A stretch of DNA of 64,000 bases from Microbacterium sp. cf332. GTDB lineage: Bacteria; Actinomycetota; Actinomycetes; Actinomycetales; Microbacteriaceae. The translations under genes were made by a program, and so were the position numbers. The stretch lies in assembly GCF_900102175.1 (NCBI RefSeq), contig NZ_FNKN01000001.1, positions 434,001 through 498,000 of the forward strand. The letters are read 5' to 3'. Positions 1 through 7,727 of the stretch are shown one piece after another. The first letter of the stretch is position 1, and the number at the start of each line of letters is the position of its first letter. Below the pieces are notes generated by a model, which made no database searches, was not told where the DNA came from, and worked only from the letters and a program-made list of their open reading frames with translations.

Positions 1-2
1 CG

Positions 3-1745
3 ACTCAGGCGGCGCTGGATATGTCCGTCGCGATGGGTACCGACATGACCTCGGCGGCGACTCTCGTCGGTAAGGCGCTGAATGACCCGATCAAGGGTGT
101 GGGCGCACTCTCGAAGGTCGGCGTCCAGCTGACCGAAGACCAGAAGGCCATGGTCAAGCAGATGACCGAGGTCGGTGATGTCGCCGGGGCGCAGGGCATC
201 ATTCTCGGTGTCCTCAACGAACAGTTCGGCGGGTCCGCTGAGGCCTTCGGTGGCACGTTCCTCGGAACGGTCGAGAAGGTCAAGAACTCCTTCGGCGCCA
301 TCACCGAGGCGTTCGTCGTCGGGCTACTCCCTGCCGCCACGGGCGTGCTCAACTTCATCAACGACGCCTTCGTTCGTCTCGCGGACTCCCCCGGCTTCGC
401 CGCGGTGATCGAGAACGTGAACGCCTTCATCACCGGTCTTGTCTCTGGTGAAGCGCCCATCTCGGGATTCGCGCAGACGGTCATGACCCTCTGGCAGAAC
501 TTCTCACCGCTCGGGGTCGCCCTTCAGGTGATCCAGCCGCTCGTGGGTCCGCTGGTCGATGCGTTCATGCAGTTCGCGACCGTGCTCGGTGGCGCGCTCA
601 TGTCCGTACTGCCGACCGTGCAGGCGATCATCGGCGCGCTCGTCGGACTCATGGCCGCGCTGGTGCCGGTGATCATGCCCGTCATCACAGCGGTGCTCGG
701 ACTCGTGACCCCGCTGTTCACCCTCATCGCGCCGCTCATGCAGCTTGTGCAGGCGGTGCTTCCGGTGTTCATCGCCATCGTCACGACCGTCGCGCAGGTC
801 ATCGCCGCAGTCCTGACGCCGGTCATCGCGGCACTCACCCCGATCATCCAGAGCGTTGTGGACGTGCTCGCGGGCGTAATCGCCTTCCTGACGGGCGTCT
901 TCACCGGCAACTGGGAACAGGCGTGGCAGGGCATCCAAGACATCTTCGCGAGCGTCTGGGAACTCATTCAGAACATCGTCAAGGGCGCGTGGAACGTGAT
1001 CGTCTCGCTCATCACCCTCGCCGTCGATGGAGTGCTCAACCTCGTGAAGGCGTGGGGGCCGCAGTTGCTCAATTTCGTGCGTGACGCGTGGAACAACGTC
1101 ATGGCCTTCTTCGGGTCGATTCCCGGCGCAGTGAAGGGCTTCTTCGTGGCCGCGGGTGTCTGGCTCGTGCGCTCGGGAATGGACATCATCTCGGGTCTGT
1201 CGAACGGTATCCGCGACACCTGGAACGGCGTCCTGAACTTCTTCGGATCGATCCCGGGTGCCGTCATGGGCGCGCTCGCGGGTGCCGGTAACTGGCTCCT
1301 CAGCGCAGGTCGCGACATCATCAACGGACTTGTCCGAGGACTCTCGAACGCCGCGGGCCGCGTCACGGACATGCTTCTCGACATCGCGGGCAACGCGATC
1401 GACGCGTTCAAGTCGTTCTTCGGTATCGCATCGCCGTCGAAGCTCTTCACGAGCTACGGCAAGTTCATGGTGCAGGGCCTCGCGAAGGGTCTGAACGGCT
1501 CGAACAGGCTGGTTGATTCGGCGATGGGTCGCCTGAGTTCGCGAGTGTCGAACGGCTTCGAGGCATCCCTCAACGTGCCCGCGGGCTACGGCTCGGGCCA
1601 GTACAGAGGCGCGAACGCGCAAACCGTGGTGATCGAGAACGTGAACTTCAGTAGCCCGGTCTCGCCGTCGCCGGAGGACGGTCGCCGCGTGGTCGAGGCC
1701 ATCCGTGAACACGTCCGCCTCGGTGGATCGGTGAGCTTCGCATGA
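3..1745 (+). CDS. Phage tape measure protein, C-terminal part (5' end outside window)
   Basis: The frame is open from the window edge, so only the last ~580 residues are present. The protein is long and low in complexity, rich in Ala, Val, Leu and Ile, with extended hydrophobic helices at about residues 190-300. A tryptophan-rich stretch follows (NWEQAWQGIQDIF) and a twice-repeated FFGSIPGAV segment, all typical of siphovirus tape measure proteins. These set tail length and can insert in the host membrane. A glycine/serine-rich C-terminus follows. The stop overlaps the next gene's ATG (ATGA), consistent with a tail operon. Family assignment rests on composition and context rather than a conserved motif. 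Confidence 0.85.
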   Translation, partial: TQAALDMSVAMGTDMTSAATLVGKALNDPIKGVGALSKVGVQLTEDQKAMVKQMTEVGDVAGAQGIILGVLNEQFGGSAEAFGGTFLGTVEKVKNSFGAITEAFVVGLLPAATGVLNFINDAFVRLADSPGFAAVIENVNAFITGLVSGEAPISGFAQTVMTLWQNFSPLGVALQVIQPLVGPLVDAFMQFATVLGGALMSVLPTVQAIIGALVGLMAALVPVIMPVITAVLGLVTPLFTLIAPLMQLVQAVLPVFIAIVTTVAQVIAAVLTPVIAALTPIIQSVVDVLAGVIAFLTGVFTGNWEQAWQGIQDIFASVWELIQNIVKGAWNVIVSLITLAVDGVLNLVKAWGPQLLNFVRDAWNNVMAFFGSIPGAVKGFFVAAGVWLVRSGMDIISGLSNGIRDTWNGVLNFFGSIPGAVMGALAGAGNWLLSAGRDIINGLVRGLSNAAGRVTDMLLDIAGNAIDAFKSFFGIASPSKLFTSYGKFMVQGLAKGLNGSNRLVDSAMGRLSSRVSNGFEASLNVPAGYGSGQYRGANAQTVVIENVNFSSPVSPSPEDGRRVVEAIREHVRLGGSVSFA

Positions 1746-2248
1746 TCATCGAACGCCCCCTTCTCGGCACCCTCTCCATCCAGCTATTCGCCGAAGACAT
1801 CAGGGAATGGGAGGACTGGACCGCCGAGCTTCAGTCCCTCACCATCCAGCGCGGCGGCAAGCGCAACGGCGTAGCGGTGTCGGTCGATCCCGGCACGTTG
1901 ACGGCGACCATCGTGAACGCGGGCGACCCCGCTTCGGACGGGCGCATTCACCCGAACGCCCGCGTGCGCGTCGGCAAGCTGACCGGGGCCGGAGACCTTC
2001 TCCCGATCTTCACGGGCCGGATCGCCGACGTGTTCGCGACCGTCACGTTCGAGAAGACCTCGGGTGCCCGCACCCTGCGCGTCACCCTCTCCGCGGTCGA
2101 TTCCGTCACTGCGCACGCAAACACCACTCGATACGGCGTCATCTCCGACCCAGAGACATGGGCGCAGCGCATCACCCGACTCGCCGATTCGGCACTGACT
2201 GAAGTTGTCCTGCCCGAGGACGACTCCCCGCTCGTAAGGACTCTCTAA
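1742..2248 (+). CDS. Phage tail protein, apparently the N-terminal part of a split tail component
   Basis: A 168-aa protein overlapping the tape measure stop by 4 bp. Position directly after the tape measure suggests a distal tail or minor tail protein. It has beta-rich, oligomer-like sequence (TLTATIVNAGDPASDGR, RVRVGKLTGAGDLLPIFTGR). The protein ends abruptly at EDDSPLVRTL, and the TAA is followed at once by the ATG of the next gene. Its end resembles the place in the next protein where a SPYRLQSTVYES segment starts (residue 587), so the two may once have been one chain interrupted by an inserted module. No enzymatic motif is visible. Confidence 0.7.
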   Translation: MIIERPLLGTLSIQLFAEDIREWEDWTAELQSLTIQRGGKRNGVAVSVDPGTLTATIVNAGDPASDGRIHPNARVRVGKLTGAGDLLPIFTGRIADVFATVTFEKTSGARTLRVTLSAVDSVTAHANTTRYGVISDPETWAQRITRLADSALTEVVLPEDDSPLVRTL

Positions 2249-5212
2249 ATGGACGTGAATATCGGCAACACCACGCGCCGCGGACGCTGGACTGACGCAA
2301 CCGTTCGCTCGACCGTGGGCCTTCCCACCGGGCGCCGGATGGACAACGGTCAGGCGGGCATCCTCGTGTGCGACGTGTGGACCGCCGTCTCAGGACGTGG
2401 CGCATCCCGCACGGTCACCGTTGCGGTCGGCGGCTCATCCTGGACCGGCACCCGAGGCGCATCCGGGCAGGCCGACGACACGGGCGTTCTCGATTCGAGC
2501 AACTGGTACACAACCGCAACCTCGACCGACTTCCGCATCTCCCCGCAAGGGTCCATCTGGTTCGGCGGTCGCGAGGGCGGCTCGGCTCGTGACGACAACG
2601 GCACGACGTGGGACACCGGTCTATCGGGCGGCTTTCGCTGGTACCAGGCCCCGACCGCGCCCCGGAACGTCCGCGTCACCGGAACCGGCCCCGGCTCGGT
2701 GCAGGTCGATTGGGACGCCCCCGCCGACAACGGCGGTGTGGCGCTCACCGGCTGGCATGTTGAGGTCGCAACCGATTCCGGCTTCACCCGGAACCGTCAG
2801 GTCTCAGGCGGCGGCACGTTCACCGTCCCGGTCGGCTCGACCGTCTACGCCCGGGTCGCCGCGAAGAACATCGTCACCGAGGCCGCGGGCACCGTCTCGG
2901 TGTTCTCTAATACAGCGTCCGTCCGTCTTGCCACCGTGCCCGCCGCGATGGCATATGCCCCGCTCACGCAGCAGGTCGGGCGAACCCTCAAGGTCGAATA
3001 CACCGCCCCCGCAGACGGTGGCGCGCCGATCCTGCGATACGAGGTTGAGGCGTCCGGCACGAATGACTTCACGGGCGCGAAGACCGTCACCTCGACCACG
3101 CTCTCGGCGATCTTGAGTGACCTCCCGGTCTCGCTCGGGGATGGCATGCACGTTCGCGTGCGTGCGGTCAACGCCGTGGGCGCGGGCGGATGGTCCCCCA
3201 CGTCCGCGCGCCAGCTTGCCACCGAGCCCGGACGCCCCCTGAACCTGAAGGTCACCCAGCTATCCCCGACAGAGGTCCGCCTGAACTGGGACGCCCCGAC
3301 CTCGGACGGCGACTCACCGATCACCGGACACGTCGTGCTCGTCAACAACCGCGACGCCGACTGGATCGGCGCGCAGTGGATCGCCTCAGGCCCCGAGCGC
3401 ACCTTCACGCTCAAGAACCGTCAGCCCGGGTCCGCCTACTACGTCCGTGTGGCCGCGACCAACATCGTCATCACCGAGAGCCCCGACTTCCTCTCTACCC
3501 CGGTGCGCGTTGTCATGCGGGAGAACCTGGACCGCGGCCCGTGGGCAGGCTTCACTCCCGAGACGAGCGGCGTTGTCAGCCTCGAACCCGCAGGCGTTCG
3601 CCGTGGCTCGCTCTTCACGCTCGACCCCGCCCCGGTGGGCCTGATCCGCGAGACGCAGGCCGCGAGCGACACCACCGAGACGAACGTTCCCGCGTACGGC
3701 ATGGGCATTCGCCGCACGATCGACGGCCTCACCGTGGGCCGCACCTACACCTTGCGCGCCACCGCCGTAGCGCTCTCCCCCGCCCTGGTCGATAACTACG
3801 CCCTCGGGGTTGAGGGCATCGGATTCGCACCGTTCGGCGACCTAGAACAGACCGGCGAGACCACTCCGCTTCCCGAGTTCGAGTTCGAGGCGACCGCCGA
3901 GAGCCACGTCATCCTGATCGCCGCCGAATCCGTCTCGGGACGGGTGAACGGCTTCATCGAGAACACCGGATTCCACAGCCTCGAAATCACCGAGGACCGC
4001 TCCGCATCGCCCTACCGGCTTCAAAGCACCGTCTACGAATCGACCCTCGCGAATCACTTCTCGCTCGCGTGCCAGTCGGTAGGCGCGGTGTGGTTCGTGG
4101 ACTCCGCCGACCGCGCTCAGTTCCGGCAGTTCCCGAAGGATGCGCCCGTTCGCGCCCTCTTCTCGGACACCCGCGCACCGGGTCACCTCGAATTCATCAG
4201 CGCAGAGCAGGCGTGGGACACCCGGAACACCATCACCCGATTGGAGAGTTCGAACCGCGGCGTGAACCCGCTCGACGGCAACGACCAAACCCGCTCCTCA
4301 ACCTTCTACCTCTCCGAAGAAACCGAACTCCTCGGCGTGCGGAAGGCCACGCTTGAAACGAACATCTCGACACCGCTTCGCCTCGCAAATCTCGTCCGGT
4401 TCCCAACCGAACGCGTGAAGCATTGGGCCAAGCTGGACGGTGGCGCATCGTGGTCGATTCGTGCCGGAGAGGACGCGACAATCCTCCGCGCAATCGACGG
4501 CGGGAACACCCGAATCGAGGTCGGGCACAGCATCCCCGAAGTCACCGCCGACGCCGGACGCGCCCGCGTGTTCACCACTCGGGTCACGCCTGGCTCGTCG
4601 TACTTCGCGTCAGTCGAGGTCGAGGGCTCGAATCTCATCGCCTCGGGCCAGATCAAAGTGACGTGGCTCAACCGGAACGCTACGCAGGTGTCCGCGACCG
4701 TCGAGAACTCTTACAGCGTCAGCGGCACACCGCAGACATACGAGGTCGGCCCGCTGGTGGCCCCCGCAGGCGCGGCGGCGCTCATGCTCTCGGTCGCGTT
4801 CGGTGGCCCCTCGGTGCCCGCAGGGGCCGAGGTCAAGGTGCGGAAGCCGCTCGTCGTGGAGTCCGACACCGCAATGCCGTACGTCGATGGCGGAACCAAA
4901 TCCGACCGGATCGAGTCCTACTCATACCTCGGCGATACCGGGGCCACCATTGCCGAGAACGTCGAGCTTCTATGGAAGCGGGTGGCCGAGGTGTTCGAGG
5001 ATCATGCGCACAGCGCATATCGGGTGAGTTCGATCCGATGGAACGCGCAGGAGAACCCCGACCTCGCCGCGCAGCTTGAGATTCAGGACCGGATCACGAT
5101 CCTCCTCAACGGCACAGCAGTGACCGACTATCGCGTCGTCGGCATCCGGCACGAGGCGGACGGAACGCGCTGGATCGTCACGCTCGATGTCGTACCGAAT
5201 CAGGCGGCATAG
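2249..5212 (+). CDS. Phage minor tail protein with fibronectin type III repeats
   Basis: A 987-aa protein whose ATG abuts the previous TAA. After an N-terminal domain of ~135 residues come about three fibronectin III-like repeats (about residues 135-395; PTAPRNVRVTGTGPGSVQVDW, then VPAAMAY and EPGRPLNLKVT starts). A carbohydrate-binding-like beta region occupies about 395-585, and a C-terminal part begins near 587 (SPYRLQSTVYES). Another jelly-roll-like region lies at about 730-890. Such proteins form the tail tip and contact the host surface. The C-terminal part looks like the continuation of the preceding small tail gene. The product is inferred from position and repeats. Confidence 0.8.
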   Translation: MDVNIGNTTRRGRWTDATVRSTVGLPTGRRMDNGQAGILVCDVWTAVSGRGASRTVTVAVGGSSWTGTRGASGQADDTGVLDSSNWYTTATSTDFRISPQGSIWFGGREGGSARDDNGTTWDTGLSGGFRWYQAPTAPRNVRVTGTGPGSVQVDWDAPADNGGVALTGWHVEVATDSGFTRNRQVSGGGTFTVPVGSTVYARVAAKNIVTEAAGTVSVFSNTASVRLATVPAAMAYAPLTQQVGRTLKVEYTAPADGGAPILRYEVEASGTNDFTGAKTVTSTTLSAILSDLPVSLGDGMHVRVRAVNAVGAGGWSPTSARQLATEPGRPLNLKVTQLSPTEVRLNWDAPTSDGDSPITGHVVLVNNRDADWIGAQWIASGPERTFTLKNRQPGSAYYVRVAATNIVITESPDFLSTPVRVVMRENLDRGPWAGFTPETSGVVSLEPAGVRRGSLFTLDPAPVGLIRETQAASDTTETNVPAYGMGIRRTIDGLTVGRTYTLRATAVALSPALVDNYALGVEGIGFAPFGDLEQTGETTPLPEFEFEATAESHVILIAAESVSGRVNGFIENTGFHSLEITEDRSASPYRLQSTVYESTLANHFSLACQSVGAVWFVDSADRAQFRQFPKDAPVRALFSDTRAPGHLEFISAEQAWDTRNTITRLESSNRGVNPLDGNDQTRSSTFYLSEETELLGVRKATLETNISTPLRLANLVRFPTERVKHWAKLDGGASWSIRAGEDATILRAIDGGNTRIEVGHSIPEVTADAGRARVFTTRVTPGSSYFASVEVEGSNLIASGQIKVTWLNRNATQVSATVENSYSVSGTPQTYEVGPLVAPAGAAALMLSVAFGGPSVPAGAEVKVRKPLVVESDTAMPYVDGGTKSDRIESYSYLGDTGATIAENVELLWKRVAEVFEDHAHSAYRVSSIRWNAQENPDLAAQLEIQDRITILLNGTAVTDYRVVGIRHEADGTRWIVTLDVVPNQAA

Positions 5213-5256
5213 ACCCCCGGGCCGTTCCCCGGGCCTGACACAGTGACGCAACGACA

Positions 5257-5284
5257 GAGGCCCCCGGCAAAAACCGGGGGCCTC
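5257..5284 (+). terminator. Rho-independent terminator-like hairpin after tail operon
   Basis: An 11-bp perfect stem (GAGGCCCCCGG / CCGGGGGCCTC) encloses a CAAAAA loop. It lies 45 bp after the stop of the fibronectin tail gene and just beyond the end of the convergent zinc-ribbon gene, so it can end transcription from both sides. There is no long U-tract. Confidence 0.7.
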
Positions 5285-5302
5285 CAGTCTCGGGGCTGGC
5301 GC

Positions 5303-5437
5303 TTAGACGCGAACGTTGAAGACCGCGCCGCAGTGGGCGCAACGTGCTGCTCCGGCAGTGACCCGCGTGAACGGGCCGAGCTTACGGCTACAGCGAGGAC
5401 AGGGCACGTAGATCAGGCCGTTGACCCGCCGAGTCAC
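5303..5437 (-). CDS. Small zinc-ribbon protein (44 aa)
   Basis: A short GTG-start frame (the GTG one codon upstream is also possible). It encodes two CxxC knuckles, CPRC at residues 13-16 and CAHC at 33-36, with 16 residues between them: a compact four-cysteine zinc ribbon ending in NVRV. The start overlaps the stop of the upstream DUF1508 gene (GTGGTGA), which implies translational coupling. Small zinc ribbons of this sort are common in phage genomes; the role is unknown, perhaps nucleic acid or protein binding. Confidence 0.6.
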   Translation of the reverse strand: MTRRVNGLIYVPCPRCSRKLGPFTRVTAGAARCAHCGAVFNVRV

Positions 5438-5637
5438 CACGTCCGCAGACCCGTCGTCGCCGTCGTGTCCTCGATGTTCGCGGTCGGCGCGTAGATCTTC
5501 ACGGCGTTCGCGCCGTTCAGCGCGGCGGCCTTGCTGTTGTACATCTCCGAGGTGGCGATGACCTCGCCGTTCGGAGCCTTCAGAACGAAGTAGTACTGCC
5601 AGCCGTTGCTGGACTTCTTGATCTGGATCTTACCCAT
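5434..5637 (-). CDS. DUF1508 (YegP-like) small protein
   Basis: A 67-aa protein with one copy of the DUF1508/YegP pattern: WQYYFVLKAPNGEVIATSE, then a YNSKAAALNGANAVK helix. Most family members carry two copies; a single copy is a known variant. A good ribosome binding site (GGAGG) sits about 8 nt before the ATG. It runs opposite to the tail genes and is coupled to the zinc-ribbon gene. The biochemical role of the family is not established. Its place inside a prophage suggests an accessory (moron-like) gene. Confidence 0.8.
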   Translation of the reverse strand: MGKIQIKKSSNGWQYYFVLKAPNGEVIATSEMYNSKAAALNGANAVKIYAPTANIEDTTATTGLRTW

Positions 5638-5741
5638 TTCAAATCCTCCAAGGATTTTTTGTGTGACACGCCCAACAGGTTTGGTGAACGCGACCTGCGC
5701 GCGTACCTTGGAGGAAGCCCGTCCCCATCAGGAGAGCTTCC

Positions 5742-5775
5742 GCCCCCTAGGTCAGTTGGCGCTGACCTTGGGGGC
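5742..5775 (+). terminator. Terminator-like hairpin
   Basis: The GCCCCCTAGGTCAG and CTGACCTTGGGGGC arms pair with one mismatch around a 6-nt TTGGCG loop, followed by TTTT. No clear upstream plus-strand gene ends here. It may shield the DUF1508 promoter, which must lie between 5640 and 5740. Confidence 0.5.
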
Positions 5776-5900
5776 TTTTCCGCGATAGTGCTTCGCCGGT
5801 AACCACAGTCTACCCGTGGGGTCGGACATCTGTGAGGGCGTAACGGCTTCGTAGTTACAAGTCTGTAGTTTTGCACCGCTCTCCACCGCGGCAGCGCATG

Positions 5901-5997
5901 TTGTCCACCGCTTCATCCACAGCGAGGCGATGAGGTATGACCTCGCCGAACCCAGTAGCGGCGCGGTGAGCGACGACGCTGAGCGGGCTTATCCACA
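5901..5997. other. Gene-poor stretch with DnaA-box-like 9-mers
   Basis: Within 5638-6086 no convincing gene was found. It contains TTGTCCACC (5901-5909), TCATCCACA (5913-5921) and TTATCCACA (5989-5997). The last is a perfect match to the consensus DnaA box. The elements share orientation. This could be part of a phage replication or DnaA-responsive control region, or chance. Confidence 0.35.
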
Positions 5998-6086
5998 GAA
6001 CCGCCCGCCGACGATTCCACAAGCATCCGATCTGGTCGATTTGACCCGCGTCGGCGTGTCGCGGCGCGTCGCGGTGCGCCATGTGG

Positions 6087-6299
6087 TCAGATGACGGACC
6101 TCGATCGGTAGTCTGCTTGTCTCCCCTCGAACTCCTCGCGCCTCTGGCGCTCGTAGGGGGTCCAGAGTTCAGGCCGGTGGGTGATGTCCTCACCGTTCCG
6201 CACAACGCGCTCCCACGGCGGCTCTGAGCCCGCGCGGAGGTAGGTGAGTTCGAGCGCGGCGTTGACCACGCCGAGGGATGCGTTCGGGCGCGGGTCCAT
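6087..6299 (-). CDS. Hypothetical small prophage protein (70 aa)
   Basis: An ATG-start frame with ordinary amino-acid composition and a charged C-terminal helix (PYERQRREEFEGRQADYRSR). No family is recognised. It is divergent from the membrane-protein gene that follows. The coding call rests on composition and on the lack of a better alternative in this interval. Confidence 0.45.
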   Translation of the reverse strand: MDPRPNASLGVVNAALELTYLRAGSEPPWERVVRNGEDITHRPELWTPYERQRREEFEGRQADYRSRSVI

Positions 6300-6349
6300 G
6301 CGGGAAGACTAGGCGGGACGGCGGACAGGGGCCGATAGGGTCAGTTCCG

Positions 6350-6979
6350 ATGTCGTACACACGGTGGACCTACGTAACCCTCACGTCTCCCGCATCTGCG
6401 TGGAAGGTGATGGCCGATCTTGAGCGCGCGCTTGAGGCGAGCATCGGATCAGTCTGGGCTCGAATGGCCAAGGAGTATGTCGCCTTAACGGAATCGTTCA
6501 CGAGGTTCGTCGAGTCCGATCTACTCGCGCTGGAGGCGACCGTCGCCAACTACCGGGGACCGGTCGCGCGAATGAACTTCGCGGCGACCGGACCTGTGTA
6601 CGTGTCTGTGAACTTCGCCGTTACAGAGAACCACGCGACCAAATCGCGCATCACGATCTACATAGCGGTCGACAACCGGGTCGACGCGGAACGTATCGAC
6701 CATGCTATGGCTGAGAACTTGGCGAGTCTAGGGCGGCGACAGTCTTCGATATGGCACGGCGCGAGTGTGGTGAGAGAGCCGCTGGCGCACCACGTCACAG
6801 CCAATTCCACGTCCGAGGATGCTCCTTCGATCATCCGGGCGCGATCACTTCGCACCAGACTGCGCCGATTGATCGTTCTGCACCGCGACACCGTCATCGT
6901 CGGTTTGCTCACCAGCTTGGGGGCGTCCATCCTGGTCATCGTTCTTCAGCTGATCGGCGTCATCCCCGTCCCCGGTTGA
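6350..6979 (+). CDS. Tail-anchored membrane protein at prophage end
   Basis: A 209-aa protein from the ATG at 6350; an upstream in-frame start at 6278 gives an unlikely N-terminus. It is mostly soluble, with one hydrophobic segment at the extreme C-terminus (about 185-206, VGLLTSLGASILVIVLQLIGV) preceded by basic residues (RTRLRRLIVLHRD). This suggests a membrane-anchored cytoplasmic protein. No family is recognised. The gene ends about 10 bp from the prophage-dprA junction. Such end-proximal genes are often lysogenic-conversion or exclusion genes, which is only an inference here. Confidence 0.6.
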   Translation: MSYTRWTYVTLTSPASAWKVMADLERALEASIGSVWARMAKEYVALTESFTRFVESDLLALEATVANYRGPVARMNFAATGPVYVSVNFAVTENHATKSRITIYIAVDNRVDAERIDHAMAENLASLGRRQSSIWHGASVVREPLAHHVTANSTSEDAPSIIRARSLRTRLRRLIVLHRDTVIVGLLTSLGASILVIVLQLIGVIPVPG

Positions 6980-7727
6980 CATATCTGCGGTTCCGCTGGA
7001 GGAATCGCCACTTGGTCGGCGGCGTCCCGCACGGCACCTCGCTGACGACCACTCCCTGTCGCGACACGTCCGACAGCAGATCGGCGTGCCCCGTCGGATA
7101 GGCCTTGTCCACTCCCCCGGCGAGCACGGCGATCGTGACGCCGTCGACCGCGAGACACGCGCAATGCGCGGCCGCATCGATCCCGACGGCGGCACCGGAC
7201 ACGATCGTGATGCCGCCGGCAGCCAGATCGCCACCGATGTCTGCGGCGACCTGCACGCCGTACGACGTCGCTGCCCGTGCCCCCACGAGCGCGACCCCGG
7301 GGTCGGTCCGACCGAGCGCGACCGCTCGCCCCCGGACCCACAGTGCAACAGGAGCGTGCACGCCCAGGTCGTCCACCCGCTCGGGCCATTCCGGATCGCC
7401 CGGCACCACGAGGCGCACTCCGACTCTTCGCGCCCGCTCCATCGGGTAGACGTGGTCCTCGCTCCGCGGCCGCCATCGCGCGCATGCGCGGCGCCAGTCC
7501 GGCACGCTGATGCCCAGCTCGGCGGGAGGCTCCTCGGCGCTGAGGGCCGCGGCGAGAGCCGGCATCGCCCCCAGGCGCTCGATCGCGAGTCCGGCGAGTC
7601 CATCGCCCGGCTCGGCGAGCACCGACCACCGCGCCCGGGCCCAGCGCGTGCCTCGCGCCTCCGGATCGGCGAGGCTCTCCGGCGGGATCAGCCCGTCCAT
7701 CGTCCGCATCATCTCGGCGTCGCTCAT
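6960..7727 (-). pseudogene. dprA: DNA processing protein DprA, interrupted by prophage
   Basis: DprA loads RecA on incoming single-stranded DNA during transformation. The N-terminal helical domain and first part of the Rossmann-like domain are intact (ALVGARAATSYG, IVSGAAVGIDAAAH, LAGGVDKAYPTGH, SEVPCGTPPTKWRFLQRNR). The protein stops at 255 residues, well short of the usual ~300-400. It lacks the half that normally follows QRNR (an I-x-A-L-S-type segment, the SGSLxTA region and the C-terminal domain). The last seven codons are prophage-derived. The start codon overlaps the yifB stop (ATGA). The truncated product is unlikely to be active; phage excision would restore it. Confidence 0.85.
6983..7005. 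other. Prophage-chromosome junction within dprA (putative att)
   Basis: On the minus strand the dprA frame is conserved up to the codons for WRFLQRNR (near 6988-7010). It then runs into unrelated codons (RYVNRGRG) and stops at 6960. The crossover must lie in or next to the QRNR codons. The other att copy and the rest of dprA would be left of the window, so the exact core cannot be defined. Confidence 0.6.

Noticed and set aside
5855..6205. 116-codon minus-strand frame in the prophage gap
   Set aside because: Overlaps the better 70-aa candidate and reads through the DnaA-box stretch with poor composition.
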